DNA from: Nepenthes gracilis | Lineage: Eukaryota > Streptophyta > Magnoliopsida > Caryophyllales > Nepenthaceae | NCBI GenBank assembly: GCA_033239525.1 | Contig: BSYO01000002.1 | Coordinates: 12,496,626-12,560,625 of the forward strand | Direction: 5' to 3' | Length of the DNA stretch: 64,000 nt | In this document: positions 32,836-42,621 of the stretch, piece by piece | Layout: every line of letters begins with the position of its first letter | How positions within the stretch are numbered: position 1 is the first letter of the stretch | Program-made: the position numbers and the translations under genes | Notes under the pieces: generated by a model | Databases searched by the model: none | What the model saw: the letters and a program-made list of their open reading frames with translations, nothing else | Told to the model about the DNA's origin: nothing

Positions 32836-34131
32836 GACAAGTGGTTAAGGTTGGGGGGTGATTTTTAATCCCCCGAGATTTTTTACTTCTACGAGAGGAA
32901 AAACGCTCTCCACTTTTGGGGGGAGGACCATCACTCTTCAATCTACCAGGAGATTCAGCTGGTGGCAAACCATGAATGGTGACCAGTGGAACCACTGGTA
33001 ACAAGTGGGGGATTGTTTATTGGACCAGACATACCTGGCTCGGAGGACGACCTGCCGAGACTTATTTTTAGGGAATTGGAAGACTCCGAACAACGGGAGG
33101 GACTCCCAGGCCCAGGAGGGGTAGACGAGTCTGGAGGCCGGCTAGAATAACCGATGGCGGTAGGACCACAGTGTAGAGGGGGATCGGCCTGGACCACCAC
33201 GGGCATCGGAATCTGGTCAGAGCTAGAGTGACAGGGAAGAGGTTCATTAACATCCACCTGTAAGGCCATAAACGAGTTAGAAGTAGTTATGGCCTTTTGT
33301 TCAACCTCAATGGTCAGGGGTCCCAGTACTTCTGGCGATTTAGGACGGGGCGACAACTTTGGGGAACCGGGAGGGGGAAGAATACCCCGGGAAGTGGCCG
33401 CCTGCTTAGGAACCCAAGAATTTTTAGACGGGTGATTCTTATTCCTATTCTTAGCAGCGGCGGACTTACGAACTGGCCAACGCTGGTATTCAAATTCGCA
33501 AAGATGATCAGCCGGATGATCGGGCAAACCTCTAGCATGAACTCTAACGAGATTAGGGCGAGGGGCATTGATCCCCATTTCAACACGAGACCCTCGCATA
33601 ACCCAAACGTTCAAGTTTTTCAAAGAAGGGGTCTAAAAACAAGGGTTTGCCAACCGCACTCGCAATCCAGCTCAAACCCGGTAGTCCAAGATTCAACCGG
33701 GATCCCGGACATGGTGATCGGTGGGAATGATTTATGATCCTCACGGGATAAAATCATTCCGGGCCACCATTTTTTAAGGAAGAAGGGGTGACCAAAGAAT
33801 CATCCACGGCCCATTAGCCGGGCATTTTTCAAGCATAGGCGAGAGGAGAAGCGGAAGAAAAAAAAAACCGATTCGTTCCCAGACCCACGTGTTGTAGTTC
33901 AAATCGTTTCCAAATTTTCTTTGTGATAAGACTAACAACATTAAAATGGATGGGGTCATCTACAAAGTAACCAACAAGGGTAGAACCCCACAAGTCCGAC
34001 CCCTGTTGGATTACTTCAGGGGGGGATAAAATGAAATTCTCCAAATCGGAGGAATTCGGAGGGTAGAATTTTAGAGGACACTTACCTCCAATAGCCCTTC
34101 TCTCAACCACCGACGCCCAAGAGACGCTTGG
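32828..34131 (-). pseudogene. LINE-C ORF1 (DUF4283), broken, 5'-truncated
   Basis: Minus strand. The sequence begins at SQASLGRRWL/VERRAIGG, then KFYPPNSSDLENFILSPPEV, GSTLVGYFVDDPIHFN and KKIWKRFELQHV, with a frameshift in the FFRFSS region. The second half (33623-32955) reads INAPRPNLVRVHARGLPDHP and HLCEFEYQRW, where half-LINEs have a zinc knuckle; none is present. A long Pro/Ser-rich tail follows. ORF1 ends at 32828, overlapping the ORF2 start by 8 nt. Many matches to LINE-A ORF1 show recent common origin. Confidence 0.83.
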
Positions 34132-34508
34132 GACATGGCACCTTCCACCACCACGGCACAGCCCCTTCAGCAGCTGTCCAGCTCCAAATCAAAGCGCCAG
34201 AAGACGGGACTTGACCAACCACACCTTCAGCAGATCACCCCAACCACATCAGAGACCAAGTTGCTTCGACAACGAAAGCAGCATACCAAATGCATATTGG
34301 ACAGCAAAGCCCTCCAGATCCATCGACAAACAATCAAAATTTCATATCAGAAGCCAATACCACTGCATCAGAAGGAACTCCAGCGCCAATCAAGGCCTAG
34401 GCCAGCTCTTCGGCACCCCAGCCTAGAGAACCCAAACTAGAGCTGCACGGCTCCCCCGAAACCGTCCAACAGGGAGGAACATGCTGGCGGAGAGCTTCAA
34501 AGCCGCCG
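34132..34508. other. CA-rich segment between LINE-C and HL7, no gene
   Basis: This is CAG/CCA-rich on the plus strand, like the 3' regions of these elements read backwards. It has no tail, no TSD that I can pair and no recognisable domain. Confidence 0.5.
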
Positions 34509-34739
34509 ATTGAGTACTAGACCCCTGCCGGCCTCAGCTGGGTGGCTAGCGCTGTTGGTATTCCTCTCCAGAACGACCCCCGGACGGCCCGTATGGAGAA
34601 CGTCTCCTTCGCAAAAATATGTGTTGAAGTGGGTATCGATGGCCCCTTTCCCAAAAGTATCACCATTAAAGCTTGCCACGATTCGGCTCCCATTATGGTG
34701 AAGGTGGAGTATAGCTGGCGACCTATCAGGTGTATCAAA

Positions 34740-35340
34740 ATGCCGATTTTGATTTGGTGCCCATAAGTCGATTCTGAATGCCGATTTCATCCTGCGTGCA
34801 AAATGCCGAGTTGGATTTGCTGCCCAAATGCCGATTTGGATTTGCTGCCCAAAAGCCGATTTGGTTACGCGGCCCATTTGCCGATTTCGAATTGAGGCCG
34901 GGTATGTTTTTATCGACTTTGATTTGGTGGCTTGCATCGGGCTGATTTGTTTTGTCTGCCAAAATGCCGATTTTGATTTGGTGCCCATAAGTCGATTCTG
35001 AATGCCGATTTCATCCTGCATGCAAAATGCCGAGTTGGATTTGCTGCCCAAAAGCCGATTTGGTTCTGCGCCCATTTGCCGATTTCGAATTGAGGCCGGG
35101 TATGTTTTTACCGACTTTGATTTGGTGGCTTGCATCGGGCAGATTTGTTTTATCTGCCAAAATGCCGATTTTAATTTGGTGCCCATAAGTCGATTCTGAA
35201 TGCCGATTTCATCCTGCGTGCAAAATGCCGAGTTGGATTTGCTGCCCAAATGCCGATTTGGATTTGCTGCCCAAAAGCCGATTTGGTTACGCAGCCCATG
35301 TGCCGATTTCGAATTGAGGCCGGGTATGTTTTTACCGACC
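34740..35340. repeat. Tandem array, three copies of a 198-224 bp unit
   Basis: Copies begin at 34740, 34964 and 35162 with ATGCCGATTTT(G/A)ATTTGGTG. Each is built of smaller units of about 25-35 bp containing GCCGATTT. The second copy lacks one 26-bp sub-unit present in the first, giving periods of 224 and 198. The third ends at 35340 near the 35354 insertion. Confidence 0.88.
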
Positions 35341-35353
35341 TGGTATGACAATT

Positions 35354-35516
35354 ATCCTTTAGCTGGTATCATCAGTTGTATCTAAGTGCTCGGGGCATGC
35401 CCTAGCTTTTTTGGTTTATCCCCAAGTCGGAAAACACTTGGTGATAATTCCATACTTGTAAATTTTCTCCCATAAATCCAAATCACTTACTTACCAAAAA
35501 AAAAAAAAAAAAAAAA
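35354..35516 (+). mobile_element. 163-bp tail-only insertion
   Basis: The 17-bp TSD gac(c/t)tggtatgacaatt, with one mismatch, is at 35337-35353 and 35517-35533. The insert is only the conserved tail with the GGGGCATGCCCTAGC box, stem arms CCCCAAGT/ACTTGGTG, and CACTTACTTACC plus a run of 22 A residues. Confidence 0.93.
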
Positions 35517-35551
35517 GACTTGGTATGACAATTGCTGAGGTGGTCTTACAG

Positions 35552-36080
35552 GTGCCAATTTGGACTGCGCTTCAAATAGCCGATTTGGATTTGAATGTGA
35601 AATGCCGATTTCATTTTGCATCTCAAGTGCCGATTTGGGCTTCAATGTGAATTGCCAATCTCGATTTGCATCCCAAGTGCTGATCTCGCCTGCTGTAGCT
35701 TCCGATTGCTTTGCCCGATTTGGTATGTGGAAGATGACCGGTCTGGGTTTTGGTTGGATGGCTCTGGCTGAAGTGGATGATGATGCTGATGTGGATTCTT
35801 AACGGTTCTGTTTGATGTGCCAATTTGGACTGCGCCTCAAATTGCCAATTTGGAGTTGAATGTGAAATGCCGATTTCTTTTTGCATCTCAAGTGCCGATT
35901 TGGACTTAAATGTGAATTGTCGATTTCGATTTGCATCCCAAGTGCCGAACTCGCGTGCTGTAGCTTCCGATTGCTTTGCCCGATTTGGTCTGTGGAAGAC
36001 GACCAGTTTGGTCTTGGTTGGATGGATCTGGCTGAAGTGGATGATGATGCTGATGTGGACTCTTAACGGTTCTGTTTGAT
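35552..36080. repeat. Tandem duplication, two copies of a 265-bp unit
   Basis: Copies start at GTGCCAATTTGGACTGCGC (35552 and 35817) and end at ACGGTTCTGTTTGATG. They are highly similar and share the GCCGATTT sub-repeats with the neighbouring array at 34740-35340. Confidence 0.9.
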
Positions 36081-36256
36081 GTAAGCCAGTTTTGGTTTTT
36101 GTTTTTTTTCTTTTTTTCGTTTTCATGACTCTGGTCATGGTGATGCTCGGGGCATGCCCTAGCTTGTTGTTCTACCTCTAAGTCGGTAAAACACTTGGAG
36201 TTAGAATATCTTTTTGTAATTTCATTATTTTTTTTAATTCAATTTACTTACTTACC

Positions 36257-36503
36257 AGTTGAATCTGATTTTGTAAAATGACTGCGTTCATTTTCTATGT
36301 TCTGTTAGATTGCTCCTTTTAGGAGTTTTTTTGAGTTTTTCTCAAATGTACCAGTTGTTCGGGGTATGCCCCAGCGTCTAATGTTCTAACTCCAAATCAA
36401 AATTTGGAGTTATAACATAGTCTTTTGTAAATTTTCTCTCTATAATCCAAAATACACACTTACTTACCAAAAAAATAATTTACTTACCAAAAAAAAAAAA
36501 AGG
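36257..36503 (+). mobile_element. Two adjacent short tail insertions
   Basis: The first (36257-36481) is a 5'-truncated copy beginning TTGAATCTGATTTTGT, matching HL2 at about 24447, and ending CACACTTACTTACC plus A7. The second (about 36482-36503) is only TTTACTTACC plus A13. TSDs are unclear because each landed at or in an A-rich tail. Confidence 0.7.
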
Positions 36504-37245
36504 GACATGATGAAGCTCAATGCCTTCCCAAGGTTGCAAAATCTCCAACAGGTATTTCGCGTTCCAAATCCCCCATCTCTGCTAATGTGGAAAAAGTCCC
36601 ATAGGTCTCACTGCCCTGCCCTGGGCTCTCGATCGATGGTTGTGTGCCAAATTCAGTGGATGATGAAGTCTTGAATCATCCGGTTCCCCCCCCCCACATG
36701 TTGATGGCATTAGTGGATGTTGCGCTAGTAGTTCCCCTATTGGGGCCGTGATGGACTCTCAAACCGTCCCTGGTTTGCCGGTTCCCCCGAACCCAGATCC
36801 CCCTAATCCTGATCTGGCGTCCCAGGCACCACTGGACCTTTCTGCCTGCTCCCCTGCTGCTTCGCTCCCGGACCCTGTCCATGGCCCCTGTCTTCAGAGC
36901 TCTTCTGCTGACCTTGGGCAACAATTGCGCCTTTCAGATGCTTCCGGATGCTTGGATGGCCTTCCTGGTGAGAAACTTAATGAATTGGTTATTGGTTCTG
37001 GCTCTGACAGTGATCCAACCCCCAATTCAATCTCTCGAATTATAAACAAGTATGGTCTGGCCTCTTCTAAGAATGGCGGAATTGCCCCTGCATCTGAAAT
37101 CTGTACGGGGCGGGTCATTGACTATTCTAAAGAGAAATTTCTAAATGTAAATGAGGCGTTGGCTTTGGAGTGTGATTCGTGGAAGCCTGCTAGATCTCGG
37201 AAAAAGAAACAATCCAAAAAATCCAAGGCATCACCCGGTTCTTAG

Positions 37246-37957
37246 GGGTCGTGCTGTTGGTGCTATGCCGGTTTGTATGGTTGCTAATAAATCCAGCTTT
37301 TGCTTAGCTGGTTTTTTTGTGTCAGCTTGAATATATTGGCTTCTGGTTTATGTAGTGCAATTGTGTTGACCCCCAGCTGTAGATCCTCTAATCTGGTGCT
37401 GGATTAGTTAAGCTGCAATTTTGTCATGAATGAATTGCTTGACTTGGGTTCTGATTATGCCTGATTTTGCATGCTGAATGTTGAGATTCGGTGATGCTGA
37501 TATTAGGCCCCTGGGTGGTCGCAGCTCTTGGAGTCTTTGATTTCTATTTTGCTCTGCAGTGTAGCAGTGGATCGCGTTTTTTTCTCCTGCTGTTCCTGCT
37601 GCTGTTGCAATTGTGTTGCAACTCTTGAAATTGCAGATCGCCTGTTTATGCATATTCAGCCCTTTGGGTTTCTCTTGCTGCTGCGTCTGATCCGCTACTT
37701 GGAATTGGTGGGAATGTCCTGGAATATGAATGCTGCTTCAGCAATGTTGGAAGCGGTCACTAGCCTTTATGCTGATGATGATCGTGGCTGTTAGCACTTT
37801 GTGTCGTTTTGGCTTGTTATTCCCAGCTGTTGGAGTTTTCAGCCTAATTGCCAAGGCTTCTATCCTTCGGGATAATGTTGGTCTGAATCAGATTGTATGA
37901 ACTTGGCTGCACTCTACTGCAATGGGTCCTTGGGTCTGCAAGAAGGATGATGATCCT
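37246..37957 (+). other. HL7 3' region, no gene
   Basis: This T/G-rich sequence directly follows the HL7 ORF1 stop. It resembles the start of the HL2 3' region (GAATAT(A/T)TTGG(C/T)TTCTGGTTT) and resumes at 43521. No domain is present in any frame. Confidence 0.7.
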
Positions 37958-39209
37958 TTATTGTGTAAAAAAAAAAAATAATAATAATAATAAAAATATT
38001 GGTTATTGGAAAGCTGCTAGCCTTGCTTTCCGGCTGTTCTTACCTGGTCTTTGAGCTCATGGTTCTGCCGTCCTCCCCATTTCAAGCTTGGGGGTATTGC
38101 TTCCTTGTCTGGCTAGTTATTGTATGGTCTTGGATCCCGGTTTTGTTTAGTTAGTCCTTTTTGTTAGTTGTTCTGATTTTCTTCCGATACTTGGGTTGTT
38201 TACGTAGCTCTGGTATTGTGCTGTCCCCTCCCTGTCTCAGCTCCCAAAAAAAAAAAAAAAAAGTGCAGCTTTTGCCTGCTGTGGTGTCCGGCGCTCTCGC
38301 CTGAACTTCTGCTTTTCTATGCTATGATCATGGTTGCTGCCAATCGGGTGGCTCGGCTCTATAATTCTTAATTCGGTCGGTTGTTGGATGGAATGCATTG
38401 AGGGGAACCTAATGTTTGGATTGCTAGATTCCTTGTCTATGGATCGGACGATGAGGATGTTTGTGGAGTGATGGAATTCTGAGCTTGATCTTGGAGGGGA
38501 GATGTTCTGATATTATGGTGCTTCTGAAATGGGACCCGGGTTTGTAGCAGTTGAAGGATATGGATTGCCTGGTCGTTGAATGGGGTTTGTTTGCTACAAT
38601 GTGGTGATCCGAGGGGGATGTGATATTCTTTGCATCTGCATTGGTGCGGCTCTGCTGGGTTGTTGGTGCGATTTCGGTTGTTTGGGCTGGGCCTGGACAA
38701 TTTTGAGTGATGCACTATTGTTTTGTGAACACTTCCTTTAGGCTCTCTCGGCGTGAAGGCTGTTTGGCTTGATGTAGAAAGTTGTGCTTCGTGGGAATAT
38801 ATTGCTGGGTTACTAAATGCATATATTACATCTCGATGCAATTCATTTCGTATGTGGCCTTGCAGGGGCGTATGACTTGGTCAGCTGGTTGCTCGGATGA
38901 AGCCTGATTTGCTTTGTTCGAGCTGCCATAGCTGGTGTGATTCGGGAAGTGATGCTGAAACATATTGAGTTGGCCTGTTTGCTTCCTCTAGTTGAAGCAG
39001 GGTTTGTACTGCCCATGGTATTTAGCATGATAGATGTTCTATGGAGTTGTGTTGCAGGTGTTGATGTTGATGCCTTTCTGGTTTATGGTGTGCTGCCTGC
39101 TGAAGCATTGTGGCTCTGTCAATGCGAGATGCTTTGGCTGACATGAAGAATCGATTGTGCTATTTTCAAATCGCCCGCCTGCGATTTTGAAATCTCGCCT
39201 TCGTCGTTC

Positions 39210-40848
39210 ATGGCCGACCACCTCGAGCCCTATTCCGGTCACTCTCCGGGAGCCCTCTCCCCTGTCCCCTCATCATCTCCAAAGGCTTCGGTGCCCTCGG
39301 CACTATCTCCTTCCATTCCAATAGGACAGATTTCGGGCATCTTGAAACCTAAGGGCTCTGATTGCGAACCTAATGGAAAGGTCAACAGCTCATCTAGTTG
39401 GGCTGAAGTTGTGCACAAAGATAGTCGTCCGGAGCGTATGGAGCTGACTTTCTTCCCGTCGGTGGCCGACGGTGGCTCTCCGTCCATTATCTCCCCTCCG
39501 TCCGAAGTCATTGAACAAGGCCAGAGTTTCTGGCGCTTCTCCCTATTTGGCTATTTCTGTGACTCCCCCCCTCACTTCCTAGCAGTCAAAGCTATTGCAA
39601 ACAAGCTTTGGGGCAGATTCGGTCTCACTCACACGGCCGGGAATGAAGATGGGTATTTCTTCTTCCGTTTCTCTTCGCAGGAGATGTTGAATAAATGTCT
39701 CCAGGCTGGCCCTTGGACCATGGCTGGTAAGGCTATTTTCCTCAGATGCTGGAAGCCGAGTATGTCTCTTCTCAAGGATGAACAAAAACGATTTCCAATT
39801 TGGATTAAGCTACACAATCTGCCGATTGAGTATTGGACCCAGGCCGGCCTCAGCTGGGCGGCTAGTGCTGTGGGCGTTCCTATCCAGCTCGACTCCCGGA
39901 CTGCCCGTATGGAGAATATCTCCTTCGCTAGAGTCCGTGTGGAAGTGGTGGTTGACGGGCCTTTTCCCAGTAGCTTCACCATCAAAGCCAGCCACGATTC
40001 GGCCCCCAGTTGTGGTTAATGTGGAGTATAGCTGGCGGCCTATTCGGTGCAGTCGATGCAGCCTGTTGGGGCATGAAGGAGGTCAATGTCGTCCCAAGGA
40101 TGCTAAGGCTCCATCTGGTAAGTCCCGTTCCAAACCTTCCAGCTCTGCTCATTTGAATAAGACTCCTTTGGCCTCAACGCCCTGTCCTTGTAACGTGGGT
40201 GTTCCCCCACCCCATTTTGATGCCCAGAAAGTTACTGAGGGTCAAAGTGGTTGTAATTCACCCTCCAAATCCTCCAATTTCGTATATGTGGAAAATGTCC
40301 AAAAGGTTTCCTCGCCATGCCCTGGACACGGGTTTGATGTTAATGTCTCCACTTCTGTGGTTGATAATGACGTGAATCAATTGGATTCCTCCACGAATCC
40401 AACTGCTGACACATTTGAGGCCCAGAATTACGAATGTAGCATGAGTGGTTCTACTACTGCGGCTGTGCTAGATCCTGTCACCTCTGGTCTGCAGGCTATT
40501 CAGGTCCCAGCTTCTCCTGGTATGTAATCCCAAGAATCTCTAGCTCCTATTGCTTGCTCCCGTTCTGCATCTGATGACATGGGAATCCAATTGAAGCATT
40601 CGGCAGTCTCTGGGTGCGTAGTTGGGCCTCTCGATGGATTGTCTCCTTCCTCCCCTGATGCCGAGCTCCAACATCACCATTTTGATATTGAAGAGTATTT
40701 GCTTACCCCTTGCTCTATCCAAAGGATATCCAAGAAGTATGCTCTGAACTCTGAAAAGTAGGGCATGGAGTCTGAGTGGAAGACTTCAATGTCTAAGAAA
40801 AAGAAAAAAGCTGCCTCCAAAAAATCCAGGGGTGGATCTGGATCCTAG
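39210..40848 (+). pseudogene. HL1 ORF1 (DUF4283 + CCHC zinc knuckle), nearly complete
   Basis: The start MADHLEPYS is shared with HL2. Residues 60-75 hold SSSWAEVVHKDS; DUF4283 spans about residues 80-260 with FWRFSLFGYFCDSPPHF, GYFFFRFSSQEMLNKCL, GPWTMAGKAIFLRCW, FPIWIKLHNLPIEYWTQAGL and TARMENISFARV. A single extra C near 40010 shifts the frame. The next frame continues VNVEYSWRPIRCSRCSLLGH with a canonical knuckle CSRCSLLGHEGGQC. Stops at 40525 and 40759 interrupt the C-terminal half, which keeps HFDIEEYLLTPCSIQRISKK, a basic run and KKSRGGSGS before the stop at 40846. Only a few lesions separate it from an intact frame. Expected role: RNA binding and RNP formation. Confidence 0.92.
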
Positions 40849-42621
40849 CCTCTTCTGTTGGGTGTTTTTGACTGGGTTCTCCTCCCAGGGCTCTGGTTTT
40901 TTTACCTTTCCTCTGGTTTAGGCTTAATTTTGTTGATGGTGATAGCTAGGCTTGCTATTGTTGCTCCTTGCTGAAGTGGTGGACTTGCTTTTGAAGCTTT
41001 TGGATCGCTGTCTCTGTTTTGTTCTATGTTGCAGATCAGAGGGTATCATTAAATATGACATCCTGCTGCAGCTGGAATGGTTACTCTTTTGGCTGTTGGA
41101 TCAGTTTTGGCTGGCTCTCTGTGGCTGTTTTAGGCAGCTGGATTGTTCTTTTTGGTGGTCTGCTGTCTCTTCTTGAAGGAATTGACTCTTTTCCTCTTAT
41201 TGAGGTGGCGCCATGTGGTTCGATTTGTGGTGCGATTTTGTTATAGTCCGCTGGATTGCTACTGTCTGGATTTTACAGCCAGTTGTTGCTATTGTTGCAC
41301 TGCTGTTCTGTTTGTTCTTTTGCTGGTTTGGCAAGTTGAAGAGGGTGCTACTGTCAGCCCATTATTATGGCTTTGGCTATATTGCTATCCAGAGGACATG
41401 GGGCTGATAATGCTCTTGGTCTTTTTAGTGTACTTCCTTGATTGGTCTGCAGAATCGGTCTGTGTTTGAGTAGTTGCCTGCTATAGTCTGGTTATTATGC
41501 CAGTTTGCTGCTGCTGGTGCTCTGAAACAGCTCTGCTTGGAGCAATGGATGATGTTCCTTTGTTGCTGATCCTTTTGGCCGGTTGTGTTAATCTGCTGTT
41601 TTGTATTGCTTGATGCTAGTTGAGGATGAATGGCAGTTGCATCTGCTATTTGCAACTGGGGTTTGTCTTTGCAGAGCCGGGATTGGTGGTGCTCTGCTAC
41701 CATTGCCTTGAGATATCCCCGGTCCTGCCTTGAAGGGCAAATGGTCGTTGTATGCTTTGGGGATTTAGTGAGGCGCTGCTGGTTTTGGCGGAGCACATTC
41801 CCATTCGGGCCTGTAGCTGTTTGGATGGGATGTGGTGCATTTGAACCCCTGGTGGCTGATCTGTGCTGCTATTGGCAGATGTTGATGGGCGATGGCTCTT
41901 TGTTGGAGCCCATGGTCCTTTTTTATGCTGATGCTACTATTGGCAACGGCACTCAGTGTTGCTGCAGCACATGTTGATGTTCTGTACATTGAATTGCTGA
42001 TCTAGCAGAAAGGCCCTTGGTCTTGGGTCTCAGAATGTGGAAGGCCCTATCATGCTGGTTTGTTTATGTATGGTCCTATCAGCATTTGTATGGTGCTGAA
42101 GATTACTGTTGGGACAGGATCTCGAATTTTGGATGACTGAAAGTTGCTGATGCTGGTTGTTGCACTTTCGGATGTGATCTTTGCCTTTGATCATTGCTGA
42201 TCCTGCTGGGATATATTTTGGCTATTGGTGGTTGAACTGCTCTAACAAACTGCTATGCTGTTTCTTAGCATTGAGTTTGGATGCAGCTTGTGGCAGTGGT
42301 GACCTGGATTAATGGCGATGACAAGTTGCTGTAGCGCCGGCTTCCACAGCTATGTAGATTACCTGGATTGGGGAGTTTCTAGGTTGCTGCGGGGCCTTAG
42401 AGCGCCGGCTGTTTTGTGATGTAATATTTTTCATTTCCTATAGGTCCTGTTGAACGTTGGCCTCCTTGAGGTTTGTTTTGTACTTCCGGATGTACTTGTC
42501 GCTTGGGGTATGCCCCAGCGGATTATGTTTTACTCCCATGTTAAAATACTCGGAGTTAAAACATCAAATTTGTAAATTTTTTCTCCCATAAATCCAAAAT
42601 ACTTACTTACCAAAAAAAAAG
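40849..42621 (+). other. HL1 3' region and tail
   Basis: The T/G-rich non-coding region is similar to 48165-48340 of NC3 (shared blocks near TGGAT(T)GCTA, CAGCCA, GCTGTTCTGTT and TTGATTGGTCTGCAG). This shows that half-LINEs and ORF-less elements have a common 3' region. The tail starts near 42430 with GGCCTCCTTGAGG and TTGTACTTCCGGATGTACTT, then GGGGTATGCCCCAGCG, imperfect stem arms and ATACTTACTTACC plus A9. The open frames at 41143-41977 have no recognisable domain. Confidence 0.85.

Larger units (their letters stand above)
30155..34131 (-). mobile_element. LINE-C: LINE truncated at both ends
   Basis: Minus strand. ORF1 (34131-32828) and ORF2 (32835-30155) are close relatives of LINE-A along their whole length. 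The 5' end is cut at the SWASVVERR box and the 3' end inside the region before zf-RVT (SKDPDSAWSSWVHK). No tail is present at the 3' cut, where LINE-B begins. A deletion between two LINEs is one explanation; I see no TSD that would explain the joint as a simple insertion. Confidence 0.8.
34741..36256 (+). mobile_element. Repeat-bearing 3'-region element with variant tail
   Basis: This 1.5-kb insert in HL7 ORF1 consists of GCCGATTT-rich tandem repeats and ends with a variant tail: GCTCGGGGCATGCCCTAGC at 36147-36165, stem arms around CTCTAAGT/ACTTGGAG, then TTTACTTACTTACC without a clear A-run. The LINE-D tail is the closest relative (both have CAATTTACTTACTTACC-like or CATTTACTTACTTACC-like ends). 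A separate tail copy sits at 35354-35516. No supported gene is present; the long minus-strand open frames are an effect of the repeats. Confidence 0.68.
34509..37245 (+). pseudogene. HL7 ORF1 (DUF4283 end, split zinc knuckle, C-terminus)
   Basis: Piece 1 (34509-34740) encodes the end of DUF4283: SAVGIPLQNDPRTARMENV, FAKICVEVGIDGPFPKSI, VKVEYSWRPIRC. Piece 2 (36507-37245) starts with LGHDEAQCLPK, the H and last C of a CCHC knuckle, then a Ser/Pro-rich linker with a frameshift. It ends with DPTPNSISRIINKYGL, SSKNGG and LALECDSWKPARSRKKK; the basic end KKSKASPGS precedes the stop at 37243-37245. About 15 bp of knuckle sequence seem lost at the insertion point. It matches HL2 and HL6 best. Confidence 0.83.
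39162..42621 (+). mobile_element. HL1: best-defined ORF1-only half-LINE
   Basis: This 3,460-bp unit is flanked by a perfect 14-bp TSD gaatcgattgtgct at 39148-39161 and 42622-42635. It has a short 5' leader with an inverted repeat (TTTTCAAATCGC / GCGATTTTGAAA, 39163-39191), ORF1 at 39210-40848 and a 1.77-kb T/G-rich 3' region with the conserved tail. No EN, RT or zf-RVT sequence exists anywhere in the unit. The 5' end lacks the TAGAGAGAG block seen in HL2, so a few tens of bases may be missing. Mammalian HAL1 has the same layout; here the protein is the unrelated plant DUF4283 type. Confidence 0.95.

Noticed and set aside
34497..35351. 284-codon open frame on the minus strand
   Set aside because: It runs through the GCCGATTT tandem array and then antisense through HL7 ORF1. 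Its length follows from the repeat, and it has no known domain.
34740..36080. The GCCGATTT arrays as a centromeric satellite
   Set aside because: Only two to three copies of each unit are present and they are confined to one element; a satellite role is not supported within this window.
35623..36138. 171-codon minus-strand open frame with a Lys/Thr-rich start
   Set aside because: It is produced by the 265-bp tandem duplication; composition and repetition explain it.
37979..37996. ATA repeat and A-runs as a possible CRISPR or origin signal
   Set aside because: They are a microsatellite and poly(A) remnants at an element boundary; there are no spaced direct repeats.
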